NCBI RefSeq assembly: GCF_902635505.1
Contig: NC_045426.1
Coordinates: forward strand, 332,124,374 to 332,188,373
Reading direction: 5' to 3'
Length of the DNA: 64,000 nucleotides
Source: Sarcophilus harrisii
Taxonomy: Eukaryota > Chordata > Mammalia > Dasyuromorphia > Dasyuridae
Shown here one piece after another: positions 38,401 through 49,671 of the stretch (position 1 is the stretch's first letter; each line of letters begins with the position of its first letter). Below the pieces are notes generated by a model. That model ran no database searches. It was not told the DNA's origin and was given only the letters and a program-made list of their open reading frames with translations. A program made the position numbers and the translations under genes.

Positions 38401-41400
38401 AGTTAAAGGTTTGACATCAGAAACTGATAGGATTTTATCTGTATAAATGATATTAAAGAAAAGGCATCATCATCATCTGTTTTACCAATGATGCCCCCTA
38501 AGAACCTTTCCATCTTATTGGAAGCTGAAACCATCCATAGATATTGTCCAATAGATTGTGAACTTCTTCAGAGTTGAGATTATCTTACTTTTGTGTCCCT
38601 GATGGGATAACACATAATAAGAGTTTGATAAATATTTTATTCATGTATTTATTCATTCATTCTTCTGAACTCAGGTCTTCCTCACTAGAAATCAGTTTTT
38701 TAAAAAATCCAATATCCTGTCTATTATTTCACTTTTCTTTTTCACATCACTCTCTTTTGAACATTTATTTATCCATTTGAGATTCTTATGGTTCTAATAA
38801 GTAAAATGTATATTTAATTTATCCAGTAGACAAAAGAGCAGGAAGTATACTAGAAAACCATTGATTCACTGATTGTATCAAAGAGAAAAGCAAAGAAAGC
38901 ATATTTTTCAGAAATAAGATTTGTTATTATTTTATTTGTACTATTTTTTATTCAAAATGCTGTTGACCTTTAGTTCAACCCTTATAATGAAACTGAGAAC
39001 TTTGTAACTTCAATGTCTTTAACATTTCTCTTCTTACAGATGATTTTGCTCATCGAGCTAGAGTTCGGGAAGCCTTAGCCAAGGATGAAGAATGGCAAGA
39101 AAAATATATTTCTCCAAACCTACCACTTATGGTCCAACAAAAGAATGAAATAACTTATCTAGTACCATGGTGCAAAATAGAAAAGCCTCCTAAAGAAGGT
39201 AAATTCTTCTCAGTCACTGGAACTGTTTCTGAAGCAGATTCATTATTAAGATTTTTAAGGCATCAAAACTTTTCTACAAGTATCATGTTCAAAAAACTGA
39301 GAGCAGTTATTTAACTTCTATAGGAATGGATGATGATTATTGAAAAGCCAACCAGTTGGTCCTTTTTCTGCTTATCTGGGGAGAAAAAAATTAAGTATTA
39401 CCGTGTTTTCCAAAGGCCATGTGGGGGAAGGTTGTCTTGAGATTCATGAATCATAGTCTTAATTTTCAGTCATGTTTCCAAAGTTAGAAAAGGGTGACAA
39501 GTCAAGTTTTGGTGAGGAAAAAAAAAGAAATATTTTTTCTTTTTTAAAGAAATAATATCTTAAGGAAAGTTTCTTAAGGATTTGAAAGTTAAAATATAAA
39601 AGTAAACATGTGAATCAATGCACTAACATTAACTTCTGAATATAAGCATATTTGTGTACAGATTTTAATACCACTAATCTTAGTAGTCTGTATTCATTAA
39701 GATTAAATATATGAAGCAGATCATCACTGGGAAGTCAGGTATTTTTTATTCTGGTCTAACTTTCTTCCTCTTTCTTATTTCTCAGTTCATATGAAAACTT
39801 TCTCTAAAGATCTGTGAACGTATCCAGTAACATTCCCTTCTTGCTGATTTAAAGAAATAATTACCTGTCCACTTTTTAAGACAAGGTTGGAATAGAAAGT
39901 ATAACTTTTTTTAACCTATCATTTTTAATGTAAACTTAATTTTTCAAAAAAAAACCTATTGAAAATTAAAGTTATAGAAAGTTTTGCAAGGGTGAATGTT
40001 GAAAAGTATCTTTGCATGTATTTTGAAAATTAAAAGCTATTATTAAAAATATATTTTAAGATAAATTTAATATGTATTTTTTTAAAGAAAATTTAAGTTA
40101 TGTTCTTCATTCCAAATTCTTTTCTGAAATGGTTTTTATGTAATCTATATAATTTTAGAGCAGGTAATGATCGTAGAAATTAACTTGTCCAACACCTTCA
40201 TTTTACAAATGTGGAAATGAGGTCCAGAAATTTCAAATAACTTAACTAGGATCACACAGCTAGTGAATGGCCAAACCTGGACCAGGATCCAAGTGTATTA
40301 AATTACAGATGAACTTATAATCTTATTTACCTGCTGCTCCACTCTCATTCTTTTTATATTACTGAGAGGTTTTTTTTCATGGTCCTTTTCTAATCCTTAA
40401 ATACCCAGTATTATCCAGATATATCTTGGCTCTGTTGTAATTTCAAATCATGGTTTTCCATGTATTAAACTAATGACTCTTCAACAATATCTCCACTGGC
40501 TCCTTCTCTTTCATTCTAACTCTTTACCCAGGATTCCTTTTTCTTCTCTCTCTACAATTGCCTAAGAGAAATGGTTTTAATTCTCTAGTAAAGAGAGGAA
40601 AGATCCTTTTCACTCATAGACATGCTGAAAAATAAACAATAAATAAGCTGTACTCTACAGGTCTAGAATGATAAAAATATAGAAGTCACTTAAAATCTAT
40701 TGCCTGACTGCTATGCCTGTTAATAGTAACCTGTTAAATTAAAATACATAGAAAGAAAATATACATATGTTTCCATTGAAAATTTGGAAAGAGAAAGAAA
40801 GGAAATGTTTCTAATAAGTATATTGAAACATCTATACCCTTGTAAATTCCCACAAGAAGCCATTGGGAATGGTAAAGTTTAGACATTTTCAGAACTAACT
40901 TTTTTCCCTGCACATAAACATCATACACGTTATAGGTATCCCTTGTATATATACACACAATATAAGAAGAATCTGTGATTTTTCTTCTTCAGAATGAAGA
41001 ACTTGGTATAGAAAGGCCCTTTACCAAAGCAGATCAAAACTCATTTGTTATTTAAAAGAAAAGTACTAGAGTCATAGTCATATCCAACTCTTCATGACCT
41101 CAATTGGAGTTTTCTTGGAAAAGATTCTAGAGTGATTTGCCATTTTTTTTTTCCAGCTTATTTTACCAATGAGGAAACCGAGGCAAACAGTTAAGTGACT
41201 TGCCTAAGGTTACACAGCTGATGTCTGAGACTGGATTTGAACTTGGGTCCTTAGTACTCCAGCACCAGCAGTGTGTCTACTGTGCCATCTAGCTGCCCAA
41301 TATTTAGCTGTACTTGAACCAAAATGAACGTGACTGGAAATTGCTTATATTCATTTTGCAACTCTGATTAATTTTACATTTTTTTCTTCTCTAGGGTTCT

Positions 41401-44090
41401 ATGAACTTGTTACCTTTCACATGAAGCCTGGAGGACCGGCTCTGTGGGGTGAAGACTTTCAAAGAGCAGTGAATACCCATATCCAAGTAGGCTATTCAAA
41501 ACTGATTGGAGTTTTTCACACAGAATATGGAACACTGAATAGAGGTACACTTAGACTCTGTTTCTGAAACAGAAAATATTCTCTTTGCAAGAAGGCTATC
41601 CAAATTATATGACCTAGATTTTTTTCTTTCCGTTTTTCCTTAGGATAATTTTCATTTTTCAAAGCAGCTAGATGGCAGAATGGGCATAAAATTATACTTG
41701 GGAGACAGGAACTAACTCCAAATTATTTGCTAGTTGTATGCTCCTGAGCAAGTCACTTGACTTCTCTCAGCCTCAGTTTTTTCTTCTGTAAAATAAGGAT
41801 AAAACAGCACCCATATCACAGGGTTGTTGGGAGAGTCAAATGAGATATCTGAAAAGTTCTTTTTGAGTCTTAAAGGACAATAGAAATGATTTGCTGCTAT
41901 TATTATTCTCTACTACCTTTATATATCTGGCCAAAGTTATTTTTTGTTTACTAATTAGTCTAAATGGAGAAAAACAAATCATTCTAAGAACATTTAAAAA
42001 CAGGGCAAGTACAACAAAAGGATGAAAAAATGTAAATGATGTGTAAACTCTATATAAGAAATTACTTTGTCCATCAGTGACAGGGGAACTAGCTTATGTG
42101 GATTCTTTAAAAAAATGGCATTGCTACACAAGAAGTAGCAAGAGGATCAAGAAAAATAAAAATGAGAAGAGCAGCTAGATAGAGAAATTCTGTGCAAGAA
42201 GGAACTTAATTTGGAAGGCACTGAATTCTGATTTTCAAGATAACTGAAAGAGGAGGACAGCAAATGGTTGCTTCAAAAAAAAAAAAAAAAGATGATTTTA
42301 TTTTTTAAAGATAATTGAAGAAATATCTCATATACCTATTTTCCCATCATTATAAAATCTTTGGAGTTAAGGAAACTGAGGCAGATAAAAGTTGACCATT
42401 TTATCCACGGTTAATAGCTAGTAAGGATTTGAGGGTGAATTTGAATTCAGGTCTTCTTGACTCCAGGCCCAGTGCTCTTTCCATTGAGGAACACAATTGC
42501 CTCCTATAGATTATCTGATGTTAGCTTCACACCAAGTTAAAAAAAAAAAATCTTACCTAAAATAGCTCTGATGGATGGTCACTGGAAATGTTCTGAATAC
42601 ATAGAGATACTCATTGTTCCACTAAGAATTCCATTTTATTGTTGAAACCCTTGCCTATTGTAGAGTCCTTTGTGTTGACCCAAAATTTGTCCTCTTATAT
42701 CTTCCACCCAAGTGTTCTGGAAGCCACAAGGAATGAATGAATGAAAAATATATTTATTAAGTTCTTAATATATGTGATGCAGTATGCTAAGGGCTGGGAG
42801 TACAAATAGAATCTCGAGATCACATTCTAAAGGAAAACAACATATATATAAAATATTTCAAATGTATCATACCACACCCCTGCTTTAAATAAAGATCCTA
42901 TTATATTTTTCAAGAAGTCTTATCTTTTCCAGACTAAGCATTTCCAATCTTTCAACTCTTCTTCCTAGCTACCTTCTTCTAGACATCCTACAAATTCTCT
43001 CTCAGGATGTATGGCGTGCAGAAGTGAAAACTGTATTGTTACTAAGAGCTTAACAGTGTAGAGTAAATTAGAATTTGTGCAGAAGTGAAAACAGTATTAT
43101 AACTAAGAGCTTAATAGGGTGGAATAAATTAGGATTTATTACTTCATTGATTTGGATGCTTTAAATTGGATTAATTTTTTGGGCAGCTACATCACAATGT
43201 TGACTGGATGAAGTAACTAAAACCTCTACATCTTTTATAGATGAATTGCTGGTAAACCTGGTCTTTATTGTCCTGTACTAAATGTCATTTTTTTTTTAAG
43301 TCTAAAAAACTCAATTTAAAAAATATATATTATATTTTGATTTTTAAGAAAATTAGTTATAATTTAAATTTTAAATTTAAAGCCTAAAAAATAAATAAAT
43401 GTAATCATGGTTTTAGAAGCCATGTTCCATGCTCTCTGTATCATTTTTAAATCAGAGGTGCTTTTTAATTTTCTCTTCTGTCTGGTATTTTCTTACTGGA
43501 AAAGTGTGTTAAAGAACAAAACTCAGTGTGTTGATTCACTTGAATTTGTCTTTTTACTTGCAATAATAAAATGTTCTGGTTTGGTTTCCACAGTTCATGT
43601 TCTTTGGTGGACTGATACACCAGACAATCGTGCAGCTGGAAGGCACAGAGCCCATGAAGATGCCCGAGTGGTAGCAGCTGGTGAGCTGGGGGTCTAGGGC
43701 CTTGTTTGGAATGAATTATTTGGAGTCCAAAACATGTTAAGCCAGAAGTAAAAGTTTAAAATATAACTTTAAATTAATGTTAGAGGAATCATTGATAGTG
43801 AAAAGACTTGGAAATTTAGATTCCAAAGACCTGAATTCAAGTCCTAAACTGTGCAACTCTAGTTAGAAGTCTTAGTTTCTTCATTCATTAATTAAAAAGG
43901 TAAGATATTGTTTTCAGAGTTGTAAGAATTAAATGAAGTTAAGGGCCATAAAAATGCTTTATAGATGTAAATGTTGTATTGATTTAATCTAACATATTGG
44001 ATTTTCCCCACAGTTCGGGAGAGTTGCAGCCACCTGGAATCTCAGGAAAATATGCTTCTCATTCCACTACCATTTTCACCTCTAAAGTAA
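29108..44090 (+). CDS. NIPSNAP3A: NIPSNAP3-family mitochondrial protein, six coding exons (gene-level entry)
   Basis: Six exons (29108-29170, 36858-37068, 39040-39198, 41395-41544, 43594-43680, 44014-44090) join to 747 bases, giving 248 residues plus TAA. Every intron is GT-AG; the first is phase 0 and the other four are phase 1. The protein aligns end to end with human NIPSNAP3A (247 residues). Shared segments include FATGPRQYD, the EITYLVPWCK stretch before KPPKEG, MKPGGPALWG, GVFHTEYG, HVLWW, AAGRH and the C-terminal FSPLK. The family has a ferredoxin-like dimeric alpha-beta barrel and is linked to mitochondria and vesicle traffic; no enzyme reaction is established. The N-terminus has Arg5, Arg6 and Arg20 and no early acidic residue, which suits a mitochondrial presequence (inference). 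Human has tandem 3A and 3B copies next to ABCA1. Only one copy is seen here, so the 3A symbol stands for the single NIPSNAP3 gene. An in-frame ATG at 29063 would add 15 residues. Confidence 0.93.
29540..29760 (+). repeat. MIR/CORE-SINE
   Basis: CCTGAGCAAGTTATTTAACC, TCTATTGTAAAACGGGAATA and GCACTTTGCAAATTTTTAAA follow the MIR-type order. Confidence 0.65.
30090..30315 (+). repeat. MIR/CORE-SINE
   Basis: TTGAAGTCAAGAGGACACAA, CAAGTCACTTAATTAACTTC and AAAGTGCTACAAACCTTAAA are in the expected order. Confidence 0.65.
30664..30752. repeat. Short minisatellite
   Basis: About three copies of a 30-31 base unit beginning ATTACAGAACTCATTACA and containing TTACTCAACT; the last copies are shortened. Confidence 0.85.
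31220..31340 (+). repeat. L2-like 3' end
   Basis: GCCTTTCTTTATATAACTAG and TAGTGCCTGACACATAGTAA fit the L2 3' end. Confidence 0.6.
32700..35420. mobile_element. Half-L1/L1 ORF1-type remnants, interrupted by an L1
   Basis: 32700-33040 looks like ORF1 sequence on minus. 33050-33861 reads on + as ORF1 pieces (NRFRRDNLGITGVSES, EIIKENCLNILE, IEIERTHQSS, AIAKFHNSQAKEKILHEARK). The ORF1 end and purine-rich 3' region continue at 34846. A piece at 35315-35410 reads KLIYSHMNKYPKSLLIGEMQ, like the L1 ORF2 motif MANKHMKKCSSSLAIREMQ. Confidence 0.55.
33862..34845 (-). mobile_element. L1 3' portion inside the half-L1 remnant
   Basis: On + it starts with a T-rich end (AACAGTATTTTATTTTTTTC). It then follows the L1 3' UTR and the decayed ORF2 end (AATGGACATCCCCTCAATTT, ATTGGATCAGTTCACAACTT). 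The surrounding ORF1-type sequence resumes after it. Confidence 0.75.
35575..36045 (+). mobile_element. L1 3'-end copy
   Basis: AAGATGATCAGCTGTGAATG, CATCCCCAGAGAAAGAACTG, ACACATGTATAACATTAAAT and an end GGGGAAAAATAAATATTAAG. Confidence 0.8.
36858..37068 (+). CDS. NIPSNAP3A: NIPSNAP3 exon 2
   Basis: The acceptor is TTCTTCAG and the donor G|GTATGTG; 211 bases, phase 0 to 1. It reads VCASFATGPRQYD, then YEFRTYTIQPAKMNEFLE and a segment ending VVHIWKY. This is the first half of the NIPSNAP fold. The match to human 3A and 3B is strong and uninterrupted. Confidence 0.95.
37069..39039 (+). other. NIPSNAP3 intron 2
   Basis: It contains the YBX3-like pseudogene and an L2-like end at 38545-38645 (GATTGTGAACTTCTTCAGAG). 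The rest shows nothing recognisable. Confidence 0.75.
38160..38520 (+). pseudogene. Processed YBX3-like (cold-shock-domain protein) pseudogene, partial
   Basis: This piece of NIPSNAP3 intron 2 has no intron of its own. It reads KKVLATKVL at 38369-38395, the start of the Y-box cold-shock domain in the YBX3 form (YBX1 has KKVIATKVL). In the next frame FDIRN, DFIC-IND-KE and P-K-L--ETI follow, matching FNVRNGYGFINRNDTKE and the P-R-K-YL...GETV stretch. One base lost near 38409 and two stops explain the frame change. Upstream, PKS and ESNPGRD recall the N-terminal APKS and GNPGGD of YBX3. It ends before the RNA-binding tail, and an L2-like piece follows. It is a decayed retrocopy, not a gene. YBX2 is a weaker alternative source. 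Confidence 0.6.
39040..39198 (+). CDS. NIPSNAP3A: NIPSNAP3 exon 3
   Basis: The acceptor is TTCTTACAG and the donor G|GTAAAT; 159 bases, phase 1 to 1. The reading DDFAHRARVREALAKDEEWQ continues to EITYLVPWCKIEKPPKEG, very close to human NIPSNAP3A. Confidence 0.95.
39199..41394 (+). other. NIPSNAP3 intron 3
   Basis: It contains a MIR-type piece at 40155-40300 (GGATCACACAGCTAGTGAAT) and a full SINE on minus at 41060-41300. An L1-tail-like A/T stretch lies near 39960-40060. Confidence 0.75.
41060..41300 (-). mobile_element. tRNA-type marsupial SINE, near full length
   Basis: On minus: GGGCAGCTAGATGGCACAGT, CAAGTTCAAATCCAGTCTCA, TTAGGCAAGTCACTTAACTG, GTCATGAAGAGTTGGATATG. This is the complete head-to-tail order of the common marsupial SINE. 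Confidence 0.85.
41395..41544 (+). CDS. NIPSNAP3A: NIPSNAP3 exon 4
   Basis: The acceptor is TTCTTCTCTAG and the donor G|GTACAC; 150 bases, phase 1 to 1. It reads FYELVTFHMKPGGPALWGED and ends GVFHTEYGTLNR, the conserved core of the second half of the family fold. Confidence 0.95.
41650..41895 (+). mobile_element. tRNA-type/CORE SINE in intron 4
   Basis: CAGCTAGATGGCAGAATGGG, GAGCAAGTCACTTGACTTCT, CAGGGTTGTTGGGAGAGTCA and CTGCTATTATTATTC. Confidence 0.8.
42365..42505 (-). mobile_element. SINE fragment
   Basis: On +: AAGGAAACTGAGGCAGATAA, TTGAATTCAGGTCTTCTTGA, CCCAGTGCTCTTTCCATTGA. Confidence 0.7.
43017..43138. repeat. 61-bp tandem duplication in intron 4
   Basis: TGCAGAAGTGAAAACTGTAT at 43017 recurs as TGCAGAAGTGAAAACAGTAT at 43078. 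Two adjacent units with about eight differences. Confidence 0.9.
43594..43680 (+). CDS. NIPSNAP3A: NIPSNAP3 exon 5
   Basis: The acceptor is TTTCCACAG and the donor G|GTGAGC; 87 bases, phase 1 to 1. It reads VHVLWWTDTPDNRAAGRHRA and ends ARVVAA. The HVLWW and AAGRH motifs are typical of the family. Confidence 0.95.
43790..43985 (+). repeat. MIR/CORE-SINE in intron 5
   Basis: GACCTGAATTCAAGTCCTAA, TTAGTTTCTTCATTCATTAA and AAAATGCTTTATAGATGTAA. Confidence 0.65.
44014..44090 (+). CDS. NIPSNAP3A: NIPSNAP3 exon 6 and stop
   Basis: The acceptor is TTCCCCACAG. It reads VRESCSHLESQENMLLIPLP then FSPLK and stop TAA at 44088-44090. The C-terminal FSPLK is identical to human 3A. Confidence 0.94.
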
Positions 44091-44142
44091 TTTTCTGCAG
44101 AAATATAAAGATACTTCTGTCTGCATTCTACCAACAGTTTCT

Positions 44143-44148
44143 AATAAA
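44143..44148 (+). terminator. Candidate NIPSNAP3 poly(A) signal
   Basis: AATAAA lies 53 bases after the stop and runs straight into a genomic A-run. The 3' UTR would be very short. Later AATAAA words (for example near 45271) could serve instead. Confidence 0.5.
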
Positions 44149-44149
44149 A

Positions 44150-46964
44150 AAAAAAAAAAGTTCTTTACATTTGAAAGATTTATTTTTCTTTATTTTATTT
44201 GACTAAATTAATGAATTGATTAGTTGTAACACTCCAGTTAGGCAAAATTGGACTAACTACTGCCTCCAAGAGCTTTACTGTCCTGGTGGTGATACCGAGG
44301 GGGATATTTTTCAGGTCATTACTGTTTCATCAAGTCTTGCTGATCACTTTCTTCATTGATGTTTCAGTAGATTTGCTAAAAATTCTTCTGATTATTGTAT
44401 TAACATTAATGCATTAACTTTTCTTTTTTTTCCCCTATTAAATGTGTCCTCTTTGTCTGCCTTGTGCTTCGATAATCTCATCTTGCTGATTGAGTTAAGT
44501 GTTCAGTGTCTGAGGCCAGATTTGAACATAGTCTGCTATCCTGTCTCTCCCTCCCTTCTCCACCCACCCCCGCCCCCAAATTACATTTCAGTCTCATTCA
44601 GGCCTCCCTTCAGGGTGTTGGCTGATGGCCACTTGTGTGAAACTGCTTATCAGTACAGTCTAAGGTCTAGCAGGTCCTACCAAGCTGGAAAGATTTCAAA
44701 CACAGGCCTGGCACCAGACTTGGGTTATCTAGGATCAATTGAAGTCATTTCAAGGAGGTGTATCACTAAGAGATTTTCTCCTTACCATATCAACTCAAAA
44801 AGGGGAGGTTACATCATTTATCAATAGAGAAAGCATCAATTCTTTTTCCTTTTTTTTGCTGAATAAATTGGGGTTAAGTGACTTGTTCAGAGTCACACAG
44901 TCAGGAAACTGTCAATTCTGATGAAAGCATTTTTGTAAGAGTATGCTGAAAATAAATTACATAAATTTATTTTTCTTTATTTTAATATTGTGAATAACTT
45001 TAGCCAAGATAAATTTCCAGTGTCTTCAGAGTTAACCAAATATTTGGCCTAATAAAAATTGGTAAACATTCTTCACTGTGGAAATTTTAGTTTCCATCCA
45101 TTTTACATCTTCTGTACAGTATCTTTTTAAATGGTAATCATTGGGCTCTTACACAAAACTTTTCATGTGTTCCTTTATTGCAACACAATGGTCATAATTA
45201 TTTGCCATCATACTCCATGTTTTGCAAATAAAATTTTGCCCTATTTCTGAAAACCGTTTCTCTACTTGGCAAAATAAAGTGATCTCTGATCAAGGTTGTT
45301 TTGGCTTTGTGATGGCCGTTTCATATTACACAAATATTTAAAATGGTAATACTTAGACTTACCTTTTATCTACATCCCATTTTTCAGAGTCATTTGTTTT
45401 AAATAGGAACTATTATGACTACTGGGTGTCTCCTCATTTCTTTTGTTCTAAATTTGATATATAAATTAAGTTTACCTTTGCTGTAACTTGTCTTTGGTTT
45501 GCATGTACATAGATTGCAGATTCAGAAGTGGCCATTACTAATTATTTATAGGGAGTTGTCCCAAGACGTCAACCCAAAACAAAGAGGGCCACCAAAGTAG
45601 CAACAAGGATCTTGAGGCAAGGGAATTGTAATTTCGTATACCACACAGCATTGCAGTACAAGAGTGCCCAAAAGTAACAGGAGGGACAGGGTTTAAATGT
45701 ACTTCAACCAGGAGTACATAGAAGGGGCAGGACATGGGAAGTTTTGCAAAATAGTCAAAGGTTAGGCAGTGACTGACATCTGGCCAGGACAATGGGTTCC
45801 AGGTGCAGTGAGTTTCCAGAGATATCATGGGACCTGCTCCAACCACGTGGTCAGTGAAGTCAAGGTAACCCTTCAGATTACTACATCCAACTGACAAAGT
45901 GAAAGATCTTGGCTTCTGTGTATTAGCTACATAAATAGATTAAAATGCCCTCAAGTAAATTGAGAGAAGGAAAAAAAGGTAACACCTAAAAACTTTTCAA
46001 AAGAGAATGGCTTCTCAGATAAAATAGAGCAGGGGTCCTCAAACTTTTTAAATAGGGGGTCAGTTCACTGTCCCTCAGACTGTGGGGCCGGACTATAGTA
46101 AAAACAAAAACTTTGTGGGCTTTTAAATAAAGAAACTTCATAGCCCTGAGTGAGAGGGATAAACGTCCTCAGCTGCTGCATTTGGCCCGTGGCCATAGTT
46201 TGAGGACCCCTGAAATAGAGGAAGATATGGACAGAAGTGGGGATGGGGAATAGGACTTGTAAACACTGAATAAAAAAATTTGTATTCATAGATACTGAAG
46301 AAAAATCCCTAAAAAGAAAAATAAAATTACTCCAAGTTCGACATGTCAAATTGGATAAACAATGAATGTATAAAAAAGGTAATTTGGTGTTAGCAGAAAA
46401 ATAGCATGTATTAGGAATTCTATAAAAATTAATTCATAGCAAAAGCCAACAATGTGGAAACAAGATAAAGGAGCAATAATTGGACCATAGACTCAGATGT
46501 TCTAGATCTAAGGCTAGAAGGAACCTCCCAGGCTGTCTAGCCCAAGCCCTCTTATTTTAACATTAACAAAATGAGGACAAGAAGTAGTCAATCATACCTA
46601 AAATATGTCATCCAGATAGCAAAAGATAAAAGTGTAATGTGGCAGTCAGACAATCTTAATATGATTTCAGACTGAAAGAGGCAATATCTCTGCTGTATTC
46701 TGCCCTACTCAAATTACATCCTACATATCAAGATCAGTTGCTGGGGGTAACGGATCATGGTTTTTCAGACAAGATTTGTAATCTGGGCAGAGTTTGGACC
46801 AGGAGATCACTGGGGATATTTCAACTTTTAGTCTAAGACCTAAAATAGCCTTTATGAGTGTATTGTTCTTGATTATGAAAAAAGTTTTATGGCATTTCAA
46901 CAGTATGGTAAGTGTGCATGAATGCATAAAAGTAAATTTATATAGACCAAGGAATTGTCACAGC
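44150..46964. other. Intergenic space between converging genes
   Basis: No gene recognised. It holds a MIR piece at 44860-44920 (GACTTGTTCAGAGTCACACA), the hAT element and a MIR piece at 46505-46590. 45480-45900 is more even in composition but shows no conserved frame. Confidence 0.7.
46030..46212 (+). mobile_element. Short non-autonomous hAT DNA transposon
   Basis: A 183-bp element with matching inverted ends CAGGGGTCCTCAAACT and AGTTTGAGGACCCCTG is flanked by a perfect 8-bp duplication AAATAGAG (46022-46029 and 46213-46220). The end motif, the 8-bp duplication and the lack of coding content fit a Charlie-like hAT MITE. It lies between the two converging genes. Confidence 0.9.
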
Positions 46965-48601
46965 TTTATTTTCGTGACTCAATACAACATAGAAATATGA
47001 TTTTTTTAATAATTCATATAAAGTTACTGACAATAGTTTTTCTTTTTTTTTTTTCCATTTTAATGAAAATTATTTAACTTAGAAATCTATTGTGAAACCT
47101 TGTCTAGTTTTTTTGCAGTTAACAGATATTCCAGTGCAAAAATAGATCCCATTACAGACAGCATAAAGTGCTTGGAATGAAGGACCAACAATATCGAAAA
47201 AGCACAAAAACCAGAGCTTTATCACGAGGTGTGAGGGGGAAAATATACCTAATCTTAGTAAAATACTAACATACTATAAAAAGGGATGCAACAATTTTTA
47301 AAAGAGCATCTAGTAACAAGGATTCAGATGAATATTTCATTATCAAAGTGGTTCAGTACCACACAACACATGGCTCTTTGGAAAAATTTTACCTGATATA
47401 AGAGGGGGAAAAAAATCGACAGAAATCACCTTGTAAATGACTGATAGTCAATGAACACATGACGTACAATCTTCAAGAGCTGCAGAGCTCCCAGAACACT
47501 TAAAACACAGTAGTTTCAGGATTTGTTTCTTCTTTCTTAGATTCACAGTTATTGACAAAATTCCAAAGAATCAAGAAGAAAATAAAAAAAAAAAATAGCA
47601 GACATCTTTCAAGGCTTGTTTTTGGGAAGGCTTAAAATCCACAATCTTAAGTTTCCAGAGAGTTGACAAAATTAAGTTTTATAATTTTAAGCATAGAATT
47701 TTAAAAAAAAAAATCTCTTCTTCAACTGATTTATAAAAATGAGTTTTGTTTAGTTAAGTTTTTATAATCAATCAGATGAAATATCTTACATAACTTATCA
47801 AGAGGGACTCCACATGGAGAAGAAAATACTTTTGTTTTGAAAGCTGAAATTATTTCTCTCAAAAATGTTTATTAGTTCAATGTTCTTTTTTTATGGTCAA
47901 AGGAGTCTGAAAAAACAATAATACTACTATTCATAGATTTGGATCATTTTCATGATTATAAAGACAACCAATTGAAGTCTATCACTTTGAATCTCAAAAA
48001 TCTACATTAATAGAAACTTCTATGCATTAGGTAAGGAATGTAGTCAGAACAAAAATGTGCTGATCTCTTAGCAAGAACTATTGAAAATATATTCATCTTT
48101 TAAAGAGATGAAAGGCTGTTACTCGGGAGTCAAATTTTTTACAAACTTGTGGATAATCATTCAAATAAGCCCTCTGATGATTAAAAAAAATTAATTTTAA
48201 ACAAAACTACAACCTAACCTGAAAATTTCTGAAATCTCTCTTTAAAAGGTTTGTTTTTAAAATCTTTTTTAAAAAATGGAGCTTGATATGAAAAAAGGCA
48301 CTTCAACTGTACTACACAGTAGTTCTCTCCTATTTTTATGTTGTATCCAGGCAGGCTACATGAAGTATTACTGAATTGAATTGTTTTAAAGCAAAAAACA
48401 TCCACACAACTCCCAAATGTTTATCCACTAAAAAATACAAAGGTTATAAACATCATCTAATTTTTATGGACATATCCATGATAAGGAGGTAATTCTTATT
48501 ATGTCTATTTTCAGGCCAGCTAAGAGTCTTTAAAAAAACAAAACAAAAAAAAAAAAAAAAAACCAATATATTGTCCTTTTTTTGTATTTAAAAAACAATG
48601 A

Positions 48602-48610
48602 TAAATAAAT
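48602..48610 (-). promoter_or_regulatory. ABCA1: AU-rich element in ABCA1 3' UTR
   Basis: TAAATAAAT on + reads ATTTATTTA in the transcript, two overlapping AUUUA pentamers next to U-runs. This is a typical class of mRNA-stability site; its function is inferred. Confidence 0.4.
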
Positions 48611-49671
48611 TAAAAAAAAAAGAGGCTACAAGATTATCTGCTACAAATGTGGTTTTGCAAAGCCTATCATTTTTAAGTGTATTGTAGTGGCCGGTAAACA
48701 AGGTACACTTTTGAAGTCAGCAAATTTCTATACAGTTTTTGTTTGGTCTTGCAGAGTCTCTAACCATTTCTAAGCTGTTGTTATCTGACACCTTTCATTT
48801 GGTGATCCTTGAAGAAGGGTGTTAATGACTAGTTTCAGGGGATTGTCTTCTCAACACAAAGTCTGTAGTTATGATTCTGTATCTCTCCACCAACCAACAT
48901 ATGTAAACCAATTTATATGTAAAATACCATGACATATGAAATCTACTGGGATTAAGTGCCTCTAATCAGCAAGAAGTTTTCAAAAAATACTTATGGACTG
49001 ATAGGCTTAAATGAAATAAATTTCAAACAACCTTGAAATTATTCAATTCTAAGATTGTAGTGAGATTTTTTTAACACCATATTATTTTCACTAGTGCTGT
49101 TATATATCTACAAATACATCCCAGGTTATGAGGTTTTGCAGTCACCCTATAATACACTACAATGTTCTTCAAAAAACTGATTGAATTAGAAAATACTTAA
49201 TATCGATACTTAAATTTCAAATAACATGGAAAACATTAAAAGTACAATACCTTTTGTTAAAATAAAATGACCTTTTTTTCCCCCTCCAAATTCTGGTTGA
49301 AATACACAGAGCCTGAAATACTACTACATTTGTGTTGAACAAAATTACCTTGAGATGCAGGGTACCGTTTTATTGGACAACTGAGAAAAGATGGACAAAG
49401 TACCCAGCAAGTTTGCATGCTGTCTCTCTTTTACTAAATGTGCTCTAGCATTAGCAATGTGCCGCCAAGGAATCTGTTGCATTCATTCTCTACTTGCAGT
49501 TTGGCTCCTCTGTCTTGGCTCCTTACTAAAATTAGGCTCAAAGAGTCATAGGAAAGAAGAACAGGAAACTCTCCTGTGACAAAGGAACTAAGAAGGCCAT
49601 CTGTCCAGAGCAGCCAAAATTTGGCATGGGGCCACTCCTGCAGCAACTCACATAAGGGACAATCAAAGCAG

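Noticed and set aside
47509-48320. Two ACAGTA words (+) that could be miR-144 6-mer sites in the ABCA1 3' UTR
   Set aside because: 6-mers are expected by chance in 3.3 kb; no clustering or longer match was seen.
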